A stretch of DNA of 64,000 nt from Drosophila persimilis (lineage: Eukaryota; Arthropoda; Insecta; Diptera; Drosophilidae): contig NW_020825294.1 in NCBI RefSeq assembly GCF_003286085.1, forward strand, positions 6,014,001 to 6,078,000, in the 5' to 3' direction. Each line of letters opens with the position of its first letter. The stretch's first letter is position 1. Below, one piece after another: positions 61,222 through 64,000 of the stretch. The position numbers were made by a program, and so were the translations under genes. The notes under the pieces were generated by a model. That model ran no database searches and was not told the DNA's origin. It worked only from the letters and a program-made list of their open reading frames with translations.

Positions 61222-61860
61222 TTAGGTCCAGTCGGAAAACGCCAAAACTTCCAATACAGTTGTCACTTCCTTGAATGTGTGGGCCTCAGCGGACACCCAC
61301 AGGGTACTCATCATAGCCCGCGTGGCCTCCTTCTCCATTTGCATGCTCTTCAAGACAGTGAAGATTGGACCAATACTGGCAGCACCAGTGAATTTATGAA
61401 GGCGACAGTCGCCCATTATCTATACCAATTGGTTCCTTGGTCCATGGGCTGCAAGCACTCCAACGTATGCCGGAAAGAATGCCTCGAATAGAGGACACCT
61501 GCTCACCCAGACTCATCAGCTGAGTCACCACCTCTCCAACGCTACAGAACGTATGATCGCAGTCAATGGCGGTTCAGAAAATTATCTGAGCACTTGATGC
61601 CAAATAGATTCTCCATCGGTCCATTGGGTATAGACAGTGCGACACCGCCATCGAACGGAATGCTCTCGATCGACGTGCCATCGTAACCCCACTCCTATTA
61701 TAGGTTAAGTACTCTGGCCGTGGGCTCCGAAAATGGCGGAGGAGGCACTCCTTACGATCGAGCTATACGCAGTTCTGTCTAGCTTTCGATGGCTTCTGCG
61801 AGACTGCCAAACTCCGACATTTTCGGGTTTTTACGAAGAGCACGTTTCCTTAACATTTTT
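61222..61860 (-). pseudogene. Frame-broken protein-coding pseudogene, family not identified
   Basis: The minus strand carries protein-like text split over different frames. It starts near 61860 with KNPKMSEFGSLAEAIES, then a stop. DGTSIESIPFDGGVALSIPN and PMENLFGIKCSDNF follow, then a stop. Next come CDHTFCSVGEVVTQLMSLG and EQVSSIR, a frameshift into FFPAYVGVLAAHGPRNQLV, a stop, and GDCRLHKFTGAASIGPIF, VLKSMQMEKEATRAMMSTL and EAHTFKEVTTVLEV. At least two internal stops and two frame changes show it is dead. The absence of obvious splice sites between the pieces suggests a processed copy, but no poly(A) tail is clear. I do not recognise the parent gene. Confidence 0.6.
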
Positions 61861-62049
61861 GGACCAAGCATAAAAGTCAGTTGTTGCTTGGTTGTCCAGT
61901 CTAGCCAAATTGTTCCTTTACAGTCGAATGTCATAGGGCTGTCAGAATAGAAAGGCAAAGAAATTATTCAGTTGTCAAATAGAGTCCAGCATAATTCACA
62001 TTCAATTTTCGTATTGTGCCTAAATTCTTCTGAAAATTGAAAAATCAAG

Positions 62050-62478
62050 ATGCAGGGAATTGCGCTGGAGTCCTCTGATGGCGAAGTCTTCGTTGTTGAC
62101 GTGAAGGTAGTCAATTTTTCAAAAGTCCTACGCACTATGCTCCAGAGCAGCTGGTTAGTGGACGATGGCAAGCCCGTTGTGCTCTCGAACATTACCGGCG
62201 CCATTTTGCGCATGGTGCTGGACTGGATAAAATACCATCAGGACGATCCGCAAGACACAGAGGCTGCGGAGAAGAGCTCGGAGCTGCAGGAATGGGATGC
62301 GAACTTCGTCAACGTCGACCAGGATACACTCTTCAAGCTGATTATGGCAGCATATTTTCTGAAAATCGAGGGTCTGGTGGATGTGACCTGCAAGGCTGTG
62401 GCCAACAGTATCAAAGGCAAGACTACCGCTGAGCTGCGCGAGATGTTCAACCTCAACGAGAAGAACGCTTCGGCTTGA
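62050..62478 (+). CDS. Skp1-family protein, C-terminally truncated
   Basis: Skp1 proteins link Cul1 to F-box substrate receptors in SCF ubiquitin ligases. This intronless frame encodes 142 residues. The N-terminal POZ-like part starts MQGIALESSDGEVFVVDV, with a family-typical LRMVLDWIKYHQDDPQ near residues 55-70. The second part contains EWDANFVNVDQDTLFKLI, AAYFLKIEGLVDVTCKAVAN and IKGKTTAELREMFNL. Skp1 normally continues for about 20 more residues, forming the last helix that grips the F-box. Here TGA comes early, after NEKNASA. Reading on in the same frame gives VAKKREKGNCP before a second stop, which faintly recalls the family's tail and suggests a recent nonsense mutation. Lack of introns fits a retrocopy like the D. 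melanogaster SkpB-F genes. It may make a non-canonical Skp1 unable to bind F-boxes normally, or be a young pseudogene. Confidence 0.85.
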   Translation: MQGIALESSDGEVFVVDVKVVNFSKVLRTMLQSSWLVDDGKPVVLSNITGAILRMVLDWIKYHQDDPQDTEAAEKSSELQEWDANFVNVDQDTLFKLIMAAYFLKIEGLVDVTCKAVANSIKGKTTAELREMFNLNEKNASA

Positions 62479-62617
62479 GTGGCAAAGAAGCGTGAGAAGG
62501 GGAACTGCCCCTAAACTTTATTCATGCGACATTCCAAATATTTGTACCCAAGCCTGAACGGGCAAAACCTCAATCACACACAACACTGCGACACTCTCGT
62601 ATCAATGGCTTCACATG

Positions 62618-62654
62618 AATAAATGTTATGTTAATTGCTAATAGCTGTAATAAA
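62618..62654 (+). terminator. Poly(A) signals of the Skp1-like gene
   Basis: Two AATAAA hexamers lie at 62618-62623 and 62649-62654, about 140 and 171 bp after the stop codon. They could end the Skp1-like transcript. Confidence 0.5.
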
Positions 62655-63132
62655 TTAGACTTTGCTAAATTTACTGCGAAGAGAGATAGCATGATGGACA
62701 AAATGCTAAAGTAGTGTTCGTAACCATCTCTAAACAAAATGATGTTTTCCAACACAGCCAACAAGCAAACTTGGCTCTGAAAATTGCAACAGTCGATAAT
62801 GTCTGCTACCAACTCTCAATGCATGCTTTTCCCCACAAGGCTATCTGTGTTTTTGCAACTATTCGGTTCGCAAAGTCCAATGATATACAGCCGTAATGCA
62901 TTTCAGTTCCCACTTGTCACAATTTTAAATAAACCGCGCTTGGACCCATCGCTCACTGCAATCGATAGGGATGGGGTTTTGGATGGAGAATATTAAATAT
63001 TACATAAATGTTGTTAATATCCGAAAGAGTATAAATGCAACAGCAAAAAATATTACGGAATGTATACTCGGAATAATAAGTGATTAAAACAGAATAAATA
63101 GGCATGCACATAAAATCGCCTTTTATTCAATG
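62655..63132. other. Spacer between the Skp1-like and BTBD9-like genes
   Basis: No exon seen. Short open frames on both strands are uninformative. One ATCGATAG word near 62960 resembles half of a DREF site. Confidence 0.5.
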
Positions 63133-63153
63133 TATCGATACGAACTATCGATA
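63133..63153 (+). promoter_or_regulatory. Pair of DREF sites (TATCGATA) upstream of the BTBD9-like gene
   Basis: Two perfect TATCGATA octamers at 63133-63140 and 63146-63153 are separated by five bases, about 157 bp before the ATG at 63310. DREF sites mark promoters of broadly expressed Drosophila genes. Their preservation next to a frame-broken gene is noteworthy. No TATA box is apparent. Confidence 0.7.
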
Positions 63154-63309
63154 GATTTTGTCACAGCCAACTTTCCATTGAAGAGTGCCACGAGAAATTG
63201 TGCTTAAAGCTAACGATTTGCTAAAGAAAACGAAAAAAAGTAAGTTAACAGAATGTACGGAATACAAAAACTATATAAATAAACACCACAGATAAATCCA
63301 GGAACGAAA

Positions 63310-64000
63310 ATGAACAGCCAGGCAAGCCACGGATCCTCAACGTCTTCCGGCGCCGCTAAGAGACGCCACAGCGCCGAGCACGAGCCGGTGCACGAGTTTG
63401 GCGAACAAGTCTGGGCTGACCTGAACAGCCTGTGCATGGACGAGCACTTCTCGGACGTGTCTTTCATTGTGGAGGATCAGCGCCTGCCGGCGCACCGCAT
63501 TATTCTAGGAAAGCGCAGTAATTACTTCCGCGACCTACTCTGCGGTGACACGGCCGAGTGCGAGGGACAGATCGGAGTGGATTCGCTGGAGGCATTCAAA
63601 ATAGTCCTGGGCTACCTTTACTCGGGCACTCTGCCCATATCCACACTGGACCAGGAATGCCATCATCCAAGTTCTCGGCCTGGCCAATCGGTTTGGTTTG
63701 CTGGAAGTCGAGTCGGAAATAGCCAAACCCCTGGAGGAGAATCTGGCCGTCAGCAACGTTTTCACAATCCTGAATCATATTCCTGACCTTGAAATGCCTC
63801 GATTTCGTGGACAAACTTACAACACTGTCCAAGTCTTCGCTTGAAGAAGTCCTGCGACGGGACACTTTCTGTGCCAGCGAGCTGGACATATTTCTAGCGG
63901 TAAGGGAATGGTGTCGCAACAAGCCGCGCGCGTTCTTCAAGTCGGTGGTCTCGCTTGTGCGCCTCTCTCTGATGACTGCCGATGATCTCCGTCACTCCAG
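63310..64000 (+). pseudogene. BTBD9-like BTB-BACK gene with two frame breaks, cut by the window end
   Basis: BTBD9-type proteins carry a BTB domain and a BACK domain and are thought to act as Cul3 ligase adaptors. From the ATG at 63310 the first frame gives a polar N-terminus and a BTB domain with DEHFSDVSFIVEDQRLPAHR, ILGKRSNYFRDLL and FKIVLGYLYSGTLPISTLD. Near 63655 the homology jumps to another frame (IIQVLGLANRFGLLEVESEI, NVFTILNHIPDLE). Near 63785 it jumps again to CLDFVDKLTTLSKSSLEEVL, RRDTFCASELDIFLAVREWC and SVVSLVRLSLMTADDL. Each jump equals one extra or two missing bases. The second coincides with a BACK segment that seems several residues shorter than the family. No splice signals explain the jumps, and the first frame stops at 63784-63786. 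It is a decayed duplicate, unless the indels are sequencing errors. It continues past 64000. Confidence 0.75.

Noticed and set aside
1..64000. tRNA genes, microRNA hairpins, rRNA and CRISPR arrays
   Set aside because: I looked for the usual internal promoter words, known fly microRNA seeds and regular repeat-spacer order by eye and found none I could support. A covariance-model scan would be needed to exclude them.

Overview
The window looks like euchromatic Drosophila DNA. The evidence is a polo-family kinase gene with short introns, an intact Bari-type Tc1 transposon, a Skp1-family gene, DREF-type TATCGATA promoter motifs, and long stretches of non-coding DNA full of CA, GA, CAG and GGAT microsatellites. 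The microsatellite density and G-rich runs fit the obscura group, but I cannot prove the species. More than 90% of the window shows no protein-coding content. Most long open frames are runs through low-complexity sequence.

Layout. Positions 1-20,500 are gene-poor non-coding DNA with a 21-bp tandem array (2731-2885), a 28-bp minisatellite (8299-8410), a 128-bp-offset duplication (9189-9414) and one copy of a GAGA-rich dispersed repeat (15040-15405). A structurally complete Bari-like transposon lies at 20513-22216. A four-exon Polo-like kinase gene lies on the minus strand at 24799-26689. From 26.7 to 52 kb there is again non-coding DNA, with a CGATA-motif cluster (38177-38724) and a second, oppositely oriented copy of the dispersed repeat (39710-40050). 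At 53.5-55 kb there is an ordered array of near-palindromic AGATAC..GTATCT 16-mers. It lies directly upstream of a first coding exon with a signal peptide (55290-55554, plus strand), whose gene I could not identify.

The right end (61.2-64 kb) holds three compact gene copies in different states: a frame-broken minus-strand pseudogene of unknown origin, an intronless Skp1-family gene cut short at its C-terminus, and a BTBD9-like BTB-BACK gene with two frame breaks that runs off the window.

How the genes relate. The transposase and its inverted repeats form one self-contained unit. The Polo-like kinase has its full catalytic and polo-box residues. It looks more diverged from D. melanogaster Polo (recalled, not aligned) than I would expect of an orthologue, so it may be a duplicate. 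The Skp1-like and BTB-BACK genes both belong to cullin-ligase adaptor families, but no operon-like logic applies in a fly and their proximity may be chance. The most unusual structures are the AGATAC/GTATCT array, the 53-base G homopolymer at 59897-59949, and the truncated Skp1.
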